A stretch of 64,000 bases of DNA, from contig NZ_QJSP01000009.1 in NCBI RefSeq assembly GCF_003217475.1, positions 247,395 to 311,394 of the forward strand, read 5' to 3'. The translations under genes were made by a program, and so were the position numbers. Below, one piece after another: positions 27,234 to 35,908 of the stretch. This DNA is from Williamsia limnetica (lineage in GTDB: Bacteria > Actinomycetota > Actinomycetes > Mycobacteriales > Mycobacteriaceae). Within the stretch, counting starts at the first letter, position 1. Every line of letters begins with the position of its first letter. The notes beneath the pieces are model-generated. The model searched no databases. It saw only the letters and a list, made by a program, of their open reading frames with translations, and had not been told where the DNA came from.

Positions 27234-28214
27234 TCAGTGGTTACCGATGAGCGGGGTCAGGGCTGTGACGGTCACGGCCTCGGGTTTGGTGTGGTGCGGA
27301 CTGGGCAGTGCTGTTCCGGGCAGAGCAGCAGCGGCACTTCCGTAGGCGACCGCCCGTGCGAGGCGATCAGCCGGTCCGGCGTTCTCCAGATCGGCGAGCA
27401 GATATCCGGCCAGCGACGAATCGCCGGCGCCGACCGTGCTGCGAGGCGCGATCGGAGGTGTGGTGGCGTACCAGGCGCCTTCGTCGGTGACGAGTACAGC
27501 GCCCGCCGCGCCGAGGGTCGCGAGGATTGCTCGTGGTCCGCCTCCGTCGATCAGCGATCGTGCGGCGCGGGCCGTCGGCAGGGGGTCACCCTGCTCGGCA
27601 GCCGCCTCGAGCGCACGCCCGTCGACTCCGGTGAGCTGACCCAGTTCTTCGGCGTTGGGCTTGATGAGATCGGGCGCGGCGACCGAGAACTCGGCAGCGA
27701 GGGCAAGGAGAGGAGCATCAGAGGTGTCGACTGCAATCCGAGCGCGTCCCGAGCGCAGGGTCGCGACGAGTTCTGCGTACCAGCGGGCGGGTACGCCTGG
27801 GGGCAGTGAGCCGGACAGGACGACCCAGGCCGCGGTGGTCGCCAGATCCTGTAGGCAGGTCGTCAGTGCGCTGATCGACTCCGGAGGCAGCGTGGCGCCG
27901 GGTTCGTTGATCTTGGTGGTCGTCCCATCCGGTTCGGTCACGGTGAGGTTCACGCGTGCTGCGCCGGGGTGGGCGATCCCGCGATGATCGATGCCCGCTT
28001 CGGAGAGCGCAAGCAGGATCGGTTCGCCGGGATTGCCGGGGAGCACGGCGGCGGAGCGCTGTCCGGCCGATGTGATGACCCGCGAGACGTTGACGCCCTT
28101 GCCGCCCGGATGGGTCGTGGCTGCGGTGGCGCGGTGCACTGCGCCGCGCTGCAGGGGTTCGGTGAGGCTGACGGTCCGGTCGATGCTCGGGTTGGCAGTG
28201 AGGGTGATGATCAT
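27234..28214 (-). CDS. fruK: 1-phosphofructokinase
   Basis: A 326-residue PfkB-family kinase converting fructose-1-phosphate to fructose-1,6-bisphosphate. The N-terminus MIITLTANPSIDRT and the GGKGVNVSRV motif near residue 38 bind substrate. The C-terminal anion hole and base are in STVGAGDSSLAGYL near residue 260. Its start overlaps the fruR stop by ATGA, so the two are translationally coupled. fruA follows after 79 bases. Confidence 0.94.
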   Translation of the reverse strand: MIITLTANPSIDRTVSLTEPLQRGAVHRATAATTHPGGKGVNVSRVITSAGQRSAAVLPGNPGEPILLALSEAGIDHRGIAHPGAARVNLTVTEPDGTTTKINEPGATLPPESISALTTCLQDLATTAAWVVLSGSLPPGVPARWYAELVATLRSGRARIAVDTSDAPLLALAAEFSVAAPDLIKPNAEELGQLTGVDGRALEAAAEQGDPLPTARAARSLIDGGGPRAILATLGAAGAVLVTDEGAWYATTPPIAPRSTVGAGDSSLAGYLLADLENAGPADRLARAVAYGSAAAALPGTALPSPHHTKPEAVTVTALTPLIGNH

Positions 28215-28978
28215 GCGGTCACGACCTCGATGTCGTTGTCGGTCAGTGCTGTGCAGTCGCGGTCGGAGATGGCGGTGTCGGTGACGAGTACGTCGATGCG
28301 ATCGACGGGGGCGAAGCTGATCAGGTCCTCTCGGCCCACTTTTGACGAATCGGCAACCACGACAACCCGATGCGCGCTTTCGACCATGGCTCGCTTGATG
28401 GCGGCTTCGTCGCTGTCCGGAGTGGACAGGCCGTGCCGGAGGCTGATGCCGTTGGTTCCGATGAATGCGACATCGAGACGCATCGAGCGCAGGGCCCGGA
28501 TGGCGTCGTCGCCGACGACCGCCTGTGTGATCCCGCGGACGCGGCCGCCGAGGAGGTGTAGTCGTGTACCGCCGAGCCCGGCGACGCGTGCAGCGACAGG
28601 GATCGAGTTGGTGACGACCACGAGGTCGCTGTCGGTGGGCAGGTGCGCGGCCAGTCGCGCGGTGGTGGTGCCGGCGTCGACGAAGACGCTGCCACCGACC
28701 GACGGCAGCTGATCGATCGCTGCCTTGCCGATGCGCTCCTTCTCGCCGGTGAAGGTGTGCTCGCGCTCGTCGGTGCCGAGCTCGACCGTCGTGAACGCCG
28801 ACGCCGGGACTGCCCCGCCGTGCACCCGGCGGATGACGCCTGCACGGTCCAATGACGCGAGATCGCGTCGCACGGTCTCGGTGGTGACCCCGTACAACTC
28901 GGACAGGTCCGCGACCGACATGCGGCCCTTCTGCGCAATCAGTGCGGCCATTTCTTGCTGCCGCTCCTCTGCGTACAT
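28211..28978 (-). CDS. fruR: DeoR-family fructose operon repressor
   Basis: A 255-residue DeoR-family regulator. The ATG at 28978 is preceded by GGAGGA; a TTG four residues earlier is not favoured. The N-terminal helix-turn-helix (ADLSELYGVTTETVRRDLASLD) ends in RVHGGAV. The C-terminal sugar-phosphate sensor has VFVDAGTTTARLAAHL and VVVADSSKVGRE. It heads the fructose operon and is divergent from ptsI. It should sense fructose-1-phosphate or a related sugar phosphate and act at the phased repeats at 29016-29055. Confidence 0.9.
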   Translation of the reverse strand: MYAEERQQEMAALIAQKGRMSVADLSELYGVTTETVRRDLASLDRAGVIRRVHGGAVPASAFTTVELGTDEREHTFTGEKERIGKAAIDQLPSVGGSVFVDAGTTTARLAAHLPTDSDLVVVTNSIPVAARVAGLGGTRLHLLGGRVRGITQAVVGDDAIRALRSMRLDVAFIGTNGISLRHGLSTPDSDEAAIKRAMVESAHRVVVVADSSKVGREDLISFAPVDRIDVLVTDTAISDRDCTALTDNDIEVVTA

Positions 28979-29015
28979 ACTGTCCTCCAATGTGGGGCTG
29001 TGTTGATTCGCGTTG

Positions 29016-29055
29016 TTGCTTTATGTTGTTTTATGCCCGTTCGTATTGCTTTGTC
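29016..29055 (+). promoter_or_regulatory. Three phased 10-bp repeats, candidate FruR operator
   Basis: TTGCTTTATG at 29016, TTGTTTTATG at 29026 and TTGCTTTGTC at 29046 start exactly 10, then 20, bases apart, so all three face the same side of the helix. They are in the AT-rich divergent region between fruR and ptsI. The last one overlaps a possible -35 (TTGCTT) for a TAATCT -10 at 29068, reading towards ptsI. Confidence 0.55.
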
Positions 29056-29139
29056 AAGGATTTTGGGTAATCTGTGTCACAGAGATGCAAATGAGTGGTC
29101 GTACGCACATCACTCTCAGGGATCGTTCAAGGAGGTCGT

Positions 29140-30825
29140 ATGACTACATCAACACTGGTGGAGAGCCCACGCAGGGTGCTGCAGGGGACGCCTGTGGTTC
29201 CCGGAGTGGTGGCTGGGCCCGCAATCGTGCCCGCGCCCCGGGTCCAACCGCAGATAAACACAGATGTGGTGCCCGAAGCCGAGCGCGACGGCGAACTGCA
29301 GGCCTTCCGGGCCGCGAGCGCAGCTGTCGCCAAGCGGCTGCAGGACCGCGCGGCCGTGTCGAGTGGATCGGCCTCGGAGGTACTCGCCGCGAATGCTGCG
29401 ATGGCAGCTGACCGCGGCTGGCTCGGTGCCGCCGAAAAACTCATCGCCGCGGGCGGGTCGGCGACGTCGGCAGCGCTGGCCGCGACCGAACAGTTCGCCG
29501 CCCTCTTCACCAAGCTCGGTGGGTTGATGGCCGAGCGGGTCACCGATCTCCACGATGTTCGCGATCGCGTGCTGGCTGAACTCGTCGGCGCCCCCGAGCC
29601 CGGTATTCCGGTGCCGCAGGTGCCGTCGATCCTGCTCGCCGACGACCTGGCTCCTGCTGACACCGCGGGCCTGGACCCCACCAAGATCGTCGGACTGGCC
29701 ACGTCGCTCGGCGGACCGACCAGTCACACCGCAATCATCGCCCGGCAGTTGGGGATTCCCTGTGTCGTCGCGGTCGCGGGTCTGGAAGCCGTCGAGACAG
29801 GCACATCGGTGATGCTCGATGGTGAGGCCGGAGAACTGACGGTGTCGCCCGATCCGCACACTGCGGCGGACGCCGTCGCCCGGTACCGCCTGATCGCTGA
29901 GCGCACGGCCGCCTGGACTGGCCCTGGCACCACGTCCGACGGTCATCGGGTGGACGTACTCGCCAACGTGCAGGACGGCGCAGGCGCGCGCGTCGCTGCC
30001 GGTACCTCAGCCGGTGGTGTCGGACTGTTCCGCACCGAGCTGTGCTTCCTCGACCGCGAAACCGAGCCAACCGTTCCGGAACAGGCGGCCATCTATCGTC
30101 AGGTGCTGGACGCGTTCCCCGGAAAGAAGATGGTCATCAGGACCCTGGACGCGGGCTCGGACAAACCGCTCCGATTCGCCGAACACCCGGATGAGGCGAA
30201 CCCTGCTCTCGGAGTCCGTGGAATCCGCATCGCCGCCAAAGACAGCGGAATCCTGGATCGGCAGCTCGACGCGATCGTCGACGCCGCTGCGGGTCTCGAG
30301 AGTGCGCCGTGGGTGATGGCGCCGATGATCGCGACGGCGACCGAGGCGAAATCGTTCGCCGAGAAGGTGCGCGAACGCGGACTGGTCCCGGGCGTGATGA
30401 TCGAGGTCCCCGCCGCGGCACTCTTGGCCGAGCGCATCCTCGAACACGTCGACTTCTTGTCGGTGGGTACCAACGACTTGGCGCAGTACACGATGGCGGC
30501 GGACCGGATGTCCGCCGAATTGGCGGAACTCACCGACCCATGGCAACCTGCGGTTCTCTCGCTGGTCGCACGCACCGCTGCGGCGGGTGCCGCAGTCGAC
30601 AAGCCTGTCGGCGTCTGCGGTGAGGCGGCGGCCGATCCGCTGCTGGCCTGCGTCCTGGTGGGCTTCGGCATCACCTCGCTGTCGGCGGCGGCGTCGGCGG
30701 TCGCAGGAGTTGGCGCGAAACTGGAGTCGGTCTCCCTCGATGACTGCAAACGTGCGGCGGCAGCGGTCTTGGAGACCTCTGATCCGACGAGTGCGCGAGC
30801 GGCCGCCCGGATCGAACTGGGCTGA
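29140..30825 (+). CDS. ptsI: PTS enzyme I
   Basis: A 561-residue phosphoenolpyruvate-protein phosphotransferase that starts the PTS phosphate chain. GGAGG at 29131-29135 sets the ATG at 29140. The phosphorylated His is residue 196 in GGPTSHTAIIARQLG. The PEP-binding C-terminal barrel shows GVGLFRTELCFLDR, LGVRGIRIA and the catalytic SVGTNDLAQYTMAADR. The acid Cys is in VGVCGEAAAD. It is transcribed away from fruRKA-ptsH across a shared promoter region and should be co-regulated. Confidence 0.95.
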   Translation: MTTSTLVESPRRVLQGTPVVPGVVAGPAIVPAPRVQPQINTDVVPEAERDGELQAFRAASAAVAKRLQDRAAVSSGSASEVLAANAAMAADRGWLGAAEKLIAAGGSATSAALAATEQFAALFTKLGGLMAERVTDLHDVRDRVLAELVGAPEPGIPVPQVPSILLADDLAPADTAGLDPTKIVGLATSLGGPTSHTAIIARQLGIPCVVAVAGLEAVETGTSVMLDGEAGELTVSPDPHTAADAVARYRLIAERTAAWTGPGTTSDGHRVDVLANVQDGAGARVAAGTSAGGVGLFRTELCFLDRETEPTVPEQAAIYRQVLDAFPGKKMVIRTLDAGSDKPLRFAEHPDEANPALGVRGIRIAAKDSGILDRQLDAIVDAAAGLESAPWVMAPMIATATEAKSFAEKVRERGLVPGVMIEVPAAALLAERILEHVDFLSVGTNDLAQYTMAADRMSAELAELTDPWQPAVLSLVARTAAAGAAVDKPVGVCGEAAADPLLACVLVGFGITSLSAAASAVAGVGAKLESVSLDDCKRAAAAVLETSDPTSARAAARIELG

Positions 30826-30838
30826 CCGCTCGCGCACT
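30790..30838 (+). terminator. Inverted repeat straddling the ptsI stop
   Basis: AGTGCGCGAGCGG at 30790-30802 is perfectly repeated in inverse at 30826-30838 with 23 bases between, including the ptsI stop codon. It may end transcription from both ptsI and the convergent DoxX gene. There is no T-run. Confidence 0.4.
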
Positions 30839-30879
30839 GGCCGAGAAACTATCGATCGAACAGAACTACCAAGTGGAGA

Positions 30880-32151
30880 TCACTGAAGCTTCGCGGCGGC
30901 CTTCTGCGCCTTCTTGGCCTGCCGCTTGGCACGTGCGGAGAGCTTGACGCCCTCGTCCGCTGCTCGCTCGGCCAGCTGCGCGCTGTACACGCGGGCCGAG
31001 TCGGCCAACTCGGGCGCGCGGCCGCGGGCCACCGCCAGGTACTGCTCGGCGTAGCCGTTGGTCGACTGCCACGCCTTGGCTGCCGAATCCGCGAGGTCGG
31101 CACTGCGGAGTGCCGCGATGTCCTTGGCGTTCGCGCTGCTCTTGAGAGCTTTCTTTGTCACCTCGGTCTGCTTCTTGGCAGCGACCTTGCTCAGCTCTGT
31201 CTGCTTCTTGCCGGCTTGTTTGGCGAGCTTGGCCTGCTTCTTACCGGCCTGCTTGGCCAACTTCGCCTGCCGTTTCGACGCGGCTTTGCTCAGTGCGGCC
31301 GTCTGGCCTGCGGCGACATCGGCGAACTTGCTTCCCTTCTTCGATGCCACATCGGCCAACTCCGACGCGCGCTCGGTGGCCACACCGGCGAGGACCGCGC
31401 CGCGCTTGGAGGCGACGTCGGCGAACTCCGAACCACGCTTGGCGGCAACATCGGCGAGTTCGGCGCCACGCTCAGAAGCCACGTCGGCTAAGACGGCAGC
31501 CTTCTCCGAGGCGATCTTGGCCAATTCGGACGCGCGATCGGAAGCGATGTCAGCGAACTTGCCGCCCCGGTCAGCAGCGACCTCGGCCAGTTCACTCGTA
31601 CGGTCCGACACGACCTCGGCAATGTGCGAGGCCTTGTCTGCCAGGGCATCGGTGGATCCGGAGGACCCCGACGGCAGTACGGAGACAACCTTGTCGCCGG
31701 CCACTGCAGCCGCCTTGCGTCCGCGCCAGGCGAGCGACGGCTTGCCCTCGGTGTCCACGGTGGCGATGAGCAGCCCACCGAGAAGGCCGAGATTCTTGAT
31801 GAAGTGGGCTTGCTGCTCCGCGCGCTCGTGGGGGTCTGTCTCGTTCCAGAAGTCGTTGCCTGCCAACGTGGTGGGGATGACGACTCCGGCAAGGGTCAGG
31901 GAGGCCAGGCGTGGGAACTTCCCGGTGGCGAGAGCGAGTCCACCGATGATGTGCACAGCTCCGTTCACCCGCACGACGACCTGAGCGTCTGCCGGGATGA
32001 GATCGCCGACCTGGGGCGGGAGTTGAGTCTTTGCCTTGTCGACGAACGGCTGCGCGGTTTCGGCAAGCTGTTCTGGGCGTCGGATCGCATCTATCCCAGT
32101 GGCGATGAACGCGCTCGCGAGCAAGGGACGGGCAATTCGGCGGATCAGCAT
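30880..32151 (-). CDS. DoxX-family membrane protein with 11-residue-repeat tail
   Basis: A 423-residue protein. Residues 1-135 form a DoxX-like membrane domain with three or four hydrophobic segments (LLASAFIATGIDAIRRP, AVHIIGGLALATG, LASLTLAGVVIPTTL, LGLLGGLLIATVD). Residues 176-340 consist of about 15 consecutive 11-residue units of the form xLADVASxRxS. They are acidic/neutral at first and lysine-rich in the last five units (KLAKQAGKKQA twice). Hendecads of this type form long amphipathic or right-handed coiled-coil helices. A further Ala/Lys-rich tail ends the protein. GAGGAGG lies upstream of the ATG. DoxX homologues relate to redox and envelope functions; the tail's role is unknown. Confidence 0.75.
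   Translation of the reverse strand: MLIRRIARPLLASAFIATGIDAIRRPEQLAETAQPFVDKAKTQLPPQVGDLIPADAQVVVRVNGAVHIIGGLALATGKFPRLASLTLAGVVIPTTLAGNDFWNETDPHERAEQQAHFIKNLGLLGGLLIATVDTEGKPSLAWRGRKAAAVAGDKVVSVLPSGSSGSTDALADKASHIAEVVSDRTSELAEVAADRGGKFADIASDRASELAKIASEKAAVLADVASERGAELADVAAKRGSEFADVASKRGAVLAGVATERASELADVASKKGSKFADVAAGQTAALSKAASKRQAKLAKQAGKKQAKLAKQAGKKQTELSKVAAKKQTEVTKKALKSSANAKDIAALRSADLADSAAKAWQSTNGYAEQYLAVARGRAPELADSARVYSAQLAERAADEGVKLSARAKRQAKKAQKAAAKLQ
31132..31626 (-). repeat. Fifteen tandem 33-bp coding units (hendecads)
   Basis: This part of the DoxX gene encodes residues 176-340, made of 11-residue units such as ELADVAAKRGS, EFADVASKRGA and VLAGVATERAS. The protein pattern is kept more strictly than the DNA, except for the last lysine-rich units, where two adjacent units are identical in ten of eleven residues. 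Confidence 0.8.
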
Positions 32152-32286
32152 TTAAAGGGCCTCCTCAAGACTTTGGTCTGTATCGAACCTGCTTAACGGA
32201 CGGACTCCGTCGAGCCTATAGACCTGGCGGGGCCGGGGTACCCAATAGTGCGCCGGGCTAGTCCTCAAACGATGGAAGGAGACGTG

Positions 32287-32823
32287 TTGCCGATCACTCG
32301 CGCAGATATCGGATGCTGGGTCATCAAGTGCAATCCGGTCACCGGTACCGACTACTTCGGAGTTCTGGACGCCGCGTCGTCGATGGGCGTGTCGTCGACC
32401 GCGCTGCACGCGGACAGTTGGTGCCTGAGCGCCCGATCGGGGCGCCGGACCCTGGTCCGAGACGGCGACCTCGTCGCGCTGTGGGTCACGGGTCCCAAGG
32501 ACCCCGGCATCTATGAGTTCGGGTGGGTCACGCACGTCGGCGCCGCCGAACCGCCTGACGATCGCGGCATCGGCGACCTCGACGCGGGGGATTTGCCCGA
32601 AAAGCTCCATTACCAGGCAATTCGGCTAGGACGGCGCGGGCATATCGCCCGCTCGTTGATGCAGGCGACGCCTGATCTGGCCGGGTGCGAGCAACTCCGG
32701 GCGCCGATGATGTCGAACCCCAGCTACCTGACGGTCGCCGAAGCGCACGCGCTGGCCGACGTGATCTCGGTGCGGCAATCCGCAGAGCTTCTTCGTGCGT
32801 CGCGGTGGGACACCCTGCTCTAG
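32287..32823 (+). CDS. EVE-like (PUA-fold) domain protein
   Basis: A soluble protein of about 178 residues. The N-terminal half looks like an EVE/PUA-type domain: CWVIKCNP, then SARSGRRTLVRDGDLVALWVTGP and GIYEFGWVTHVG. Such domains bind modified bases or RNA. The C-terminal part (HIARSLMQATPDLAGCEQLRAP, then NPSYLTVAEAHAL) has no assigned role. GGAAGGAG at 32274-32281 best fits the TTG at 32287; a GTG at 32284 and an ATG at 32272 are alternatives. The gene faces the metallo-hydrolase with only three bases between stops. Confidence 0.55.
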   Translation: MPITRADIGCWVIKCNPVTGTDYFGVLDAASSMGVSSTALHADSWCLSARSGRRTLVRDGDLVALWVTGPKDPGIYEFGWVTHVGAAEPPDDRGIGDLDAGDLPEKLHYQAIRLGRRGHIARSLMQATPDLAGCEQLRAPMMSNPSYLTVAEAHALADVISVRQSAELLRASRWDTLL

Positions 32824-32826
32824 CGG

Positions 32827-33501
32827 CTACCAGCGACGCTCGCGCCACTCCTCGAGATGGGGACGTTCGGCCCCGATCGTCGTATCGAGTCCGTGCCCGG
32901 GATAGACGACCGTGCTGTCGTCGAACCGGTCGTACAGCTTCGTCTTGACGTCGTCGATGAGCGAGTCGAAGTCGTCGGGTGTCTGGGTTTTACCCACTCC
33001 GCCCGGAAAGAGCGAGTCACCGGTGAACAGATGCGTCACGTCGTCGTCGAAGAACAGCGCGATCGAGCCGTCGGTGTGGCCTTTGAGGTGGATGGCCTCG
33101 AGTCGGAGGTCGCCGATCTCGATGACGTCGCCTTCATCGATCAGCCGGTCGGTCCGCACCTGGATCGGTTCGGCATCGATCCGGCCGGCGGCGGTGGGCA
33201 GCCCCGTCGCCTTCACCACTTCTTCCAAGGCAATCCAGTGGTCGGGGTGCCAGTGCGTGGTGAAGATCAGCTCGATGTTGCCGTGAGCTCTGATCAACTC
33301 GATGAGAGTGTCGGCATCGTTTGCGGCGTCGATCAGCAACGCCTTGCCGGTGCTCTTGTCGGTGATCACGTAGACGTTGTTGTCCATCGGCCCGACGGAC
33401 AATTTGACGATTGTCGCCCTTGGGGTCGACTTGCGTTGTGGCACTTCGGAATCGCTGAAGTCGCCGGTGTAGGTGTCGGAGATGGGGGCCGCTGCGCTCA
33501 T
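32827..33501 (-). CDS. Metallo-beta-lactamase-fold hydrolase
   Basis: A 224-residue MBL-fold enzyme resembling glyoxalase II-type thioester hydrolases. It has the dinuclear metal motif TTHWHPDHW near residue 80, a second-shell His in HLKGHTDGS, the bridging Asp in LFTGDSLFPGGVGKT and the final His in YPGHGLDT. The ATG at 33501 gives MSAAAPISDTYTG; the 51 residues before it in frame are low-quality sequence. Likely a thioester or glutathione/mycothiol-conjugate hydrolase; the substrate is not evident. It is on the same strand as and downstream of the GlxA-type regulator, 37 bases away. Confidence 0.87.
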   Translation of the reverse strand: MSAAAPISDTYTGDFSDSEVPQRKSTPRATIVKLSVGPMDNNVYVITDKSTGKALLIDAANDADTLIELIRAHGNIELIFTTHWHPDHWIALEEVVKATGLPTAAGRIDAEPIQVRTDRLIDEGDVIEIGDLRLEAIHLKGHTDGSIALFFDDDVTHLFTGDSLFPGGVGKTQTPDDFDSLIDDVKTKLYDRFDDSTVVYPGHGLDTTIGAERPHLEEWRERRW

Positions 33502-33538
33502 GGTGACAACACTATCGGGTGCGCTCGATCCGGGGGTC

Positions 33539-34504
33539 TCACTCGCCGCCGAAAGTCCTTCGGTACCGCGTCGGCGACATCCCGAGGTGCTTGCGCAGTT
33601 GGTGACGCAGATTTGCGCCCGTGACCAGTCCGGACCGTCGTGCCACCTCGTCAATCGGCAGATCGTGGGACTCGAGTAGTTCGCGTGCCCGGTGCAGTCG
33701 CTGTTTGCGCACCCAGAGTGCTGGGGTGTCGCCTGTTTCCTCGCGAAACCGGCGATTGAAGGTCCGGACGCTCATGTTCGCGTGCTCGGCGAGCTGAGCG
33801 ACGGTGAGTGGTTCGGTGAGATTGCCGGCCGCCCAGTTCCGGGCGGCAGACGTGGACGTGTCGGTGCTGTCCGGCACCGCGGAGTCGATGAATTGTGCTT
33901 GCCCACCATCGCGCCAGGGAGGCACCACGCAATACTTGGCGACCTGATTGGCGACCTTCGTGCCGTGGTCACCGCGAATGATGTGCAGGCACAGGTCGAT
34001 GCCTGCCGCCAGCCCGGCCGACGTCAGCACGTCGCCGTCGTCGACGAACAGCACGTCTTCGTCGAGAAGCACCGAGGGGTAGAGGCGACGAAGGTCCGCG
34101 GCCTTGTTCCAGTGGGTCGTGGCGGGCCTGCCGTCGAGCAGTCCGGCGGCTGCCAATGCAAAAGCACCAGTGCAGATCGACACCATTCGGGTGCCTGGCC
34201 GGATCAGGTCGAACGCCGCCCGTAGCTCTGCGGGAAACGTCCCGTCGTAGCGCACCTGCGCCATCCGGGTGCCCGGAATGATCACGGTGTCGGCATCGGC
34301 GAGAGCCTCGCGTCCGCGGGCAGGCACGATCTCGTACCCGGACAGCGTGCTCACCGGGCGCCGGTCCAATGCGATCATCTCGACCGCGTAGAGCGGGTTG
34401 TCGGCATCGTCGGTCGCCTGCCCGAACACCATCGACGGAATGGTCGCGTCGAAGCCGACGACGGGGGCGAGCATGAGGACCGCAATCCGGTGCGGGGACG
34501 ACAT
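33539..34504 (-). CDS. GlxA-family AraC-type transcriptional regulator
   Basis: A 321-residue regulator. Residues 1-180 are a DJ-1/PfpI-like domain (IAVLMLAPVVGFDATIP, then MVSICTGAFALAAAGLLDG with the nucleophile-elbow Cys). Residues 215-320 are an AraC/XylS DNA-binding domain (VAQLAEHANMSVRTFNRRF and DEVARRSGLVTGANLRHQL). The ATG at 34504 gives MSSPHRIAVLML; 18 upstream in-frame residues are unlikely. It is divergent from the MFS gene, with about 60 bases between starts. Regulators of this class usually control the neighbouring transporter or amide/amine catabolism; the effector is unknown. Confidence 0.87.
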   Translation of the reverse strand: MSSPHRIAVLMLAPVVGFDATIPSMVFGQATDDADNPLYAVEMIALDRRPVSTLSGYEIVPARGREALADADTVIIPGTRMAQVRYDGTFPAELRAAFDLIRPGTRMVSICTGAFALAAAGLLDGRPATTHWNKAADLRRLYPSVLLDEDVLFVDDGDVLTSAGLAAGIDLCLHIIRGDHGTKVANQVAKYCVVPPWRDGGQAQFIDSAVPDSTDTSTSAARNWAAGNLTEPLTVAQLAEHANMSVRTFNRRFREETGDTPALWVRKQRLHRARELLESHDLPIDEVARRSGLVTGANLRHQLRKHLGMSPTRYRRTFGGE

Positions 34505-34567
34505 GGCAGCAATTCTACAGATGTTGTCATTTATGCCAATGGTTTCCCGGGTCGCCACCGGTCAAAG

Positions 34568-35878
34568 TTGAGCGGTGACATCCTTCGTCGTACTACGAGC
34601 CCTGATCGTCCGTGCCTGCACTGGGCGTGGATCGTCGCTGCGGTGAGCTTCGTCGCGCTGCTGGCAGCGGCAGGCTTCCGGTCGGTGCCGAGCGTGATGA
34701 TGGATCCGCTGCACATGGAGTTCGGCTGGTCTCACGGGACCGTTGGCCTCGCGATGTCGATCAACATGACGTTGTTCGGGCTCACGGCGCCATTTGCCGC
34801 CGCGCTCATGGACCGGTTCGGGGTCCGGCCAATCCTCGCCGGAGCGCTCAGCCTGATTGCCGTCGGCACCGCGCTCAGTGTCTTCATGACCGAGAGTTGG
34901 CAACTGCTGCTCTTGTGGGGCGTCTGCGTCGGCATCGGCACGGGTTCGATCTCCATGGGGTTCGTCGCCACGGTGGCCACCCGGTGGTTCGTCGAGCGTC
35001 GCGGTCTCGTGACCGGTGTCCTGACCGCGGCCAGCGCGACCGGCCAACTGATCTTCCTGCCGCTGGTCGCCCAGATCACGACCCACCACGGGTGGCGTCC
35101 GGCGGCCGTTGTCGTCGCTGCCGCGGCGCTTGCGGTGGTCCCGCTGATCCTCTTCTTCATGCGCGACCATCCTGCGGACAAGGGGATCGGCCCCTACGGT
35201 GCACCGCTGCAGGCCGCTGCGCCGAAAGCGGCAGGCGGCAGCTTCCGGGCGGCATTCGATGGGCTCGTCATGGGTGCCCGCACCCGGGTGTTCTGGCTGC
35301 TCGCGGCGAGCTTCGCGATCTGCGGCGCCACCACCAACGGGCTCATCGGCACCCACTTCATACCGGCCGCCCATGATCACGGGATGCCGACCACGGTCGC
35401 CGCGGGTCTGCTCGCCACCATCGGGATCTTCGACGTCGTCGGGACGATCTTCTCCGGCTGGCTCACCGATCGCGTCGATCCGAGAGTGCTGTTGGGCGTC
35501 TATTACGTGGGCAGGGGAGTGTCCCTGCTGTGTCTGCCTGTGTTGCTGTCGCCGCATGCCGAACCGAGCACCTGGGTGTTCATCATCTTCTACGGGCTGG
35601 ACTGGGTGGCCACCGTGCCTCCGACGATCGCACTGTGCCGCAACCACTTCGGGGCGAATACGCCGGTGGTCTTCGGTTGGGTCTTCGCATCGCATCAGCT
35701 CGGAGCCGCGTTCGCGGCGTTCGGTGCCGGCTATCTTCGCGACGAGCACGGCGGCTACGACCCGGCGTTCTACGCGGCGTCAGGACTGTGCCTGGTCGCG
35801 GCGCTGCTGTGTGTCGGCATCCGTCGTCGGCCTGCTGATGCGCCGGACGTGAAAGACCGGACACCGGCGCATACTTGA
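34568..35878 (+). CDS. Major facilitator superfamily transporter
   Basis: A membrane transporter of about 436 residues with 12 predicted helices, the first at AWIVAAVSFVALLAAAGF. The loop 2-3 motif is LMDRFGVRPILAG and its C-half counterpart is WLTDRVDPRVLLG, as in MFS proteins. The arrangement resembles the oxalate/formate-monocarboxylate branch. The start is uncertain: the TTG at 34568 is the last one before the first helix, and no good ribosome-binding site was seen. The divergent GlxA-type regulator probably controls it. Substrate unknown. Confidence 0.8.
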   Translation: MSGDILRRTTSPDRPCLHWAWIVAAVSFVALLAAAGFRSVPSVMMDPLHMEFGWSHGTVGLAMSINMTLFGLTAPFAAALMDRFGVRPILAGALSLIAVGTALSVFMTESWQLLLLWGVCVGIGTGSISMGFVATVATRWFVERRGLVTGVLTAASATGQLIFLPLVAQITTHHGWRPAAVVVAAAALAVVPLILFFMRDHPADKGIGPYGAPLQAAAPKAAGGSFRAAFDGLVMGARTRVFWLLAASFAICGATTNGLIGTHFIPAAHDHGMPTTVAAGLLATIGIFDVVGTIFSGWLTDRVDPRVLLGVYYVGRGVSLLCLPVLLSPHAEPSTWVFIIFYGLDWVATVPPTIALCRNHFGANTPVVFGWVFASHQLGAAFAAFGAGYLRDEHGGYDPAFYAASGLCLVAALLCVGIRRRPADAPDVKDRTPAHT

Positions 35879-35908
35879 GCCCCGAACAGACAGGGCCTAA
35901 GGAGTGGC

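Noticed and set aside
25073..27250. 725-residue plus-strand open frame across fruA
   Set aside because: Composition is Gly/Arg/Asp/Gln-rich antisense of fruA with no domain.
28979..29139. A classical CRP/cAMP site (TGTGTCACAGAGA) before ptsI
   Set aside because: Only one good half-site (TGTGTCACA) is present and its mate is poor; the phased decamers are a better regulatory candidate.
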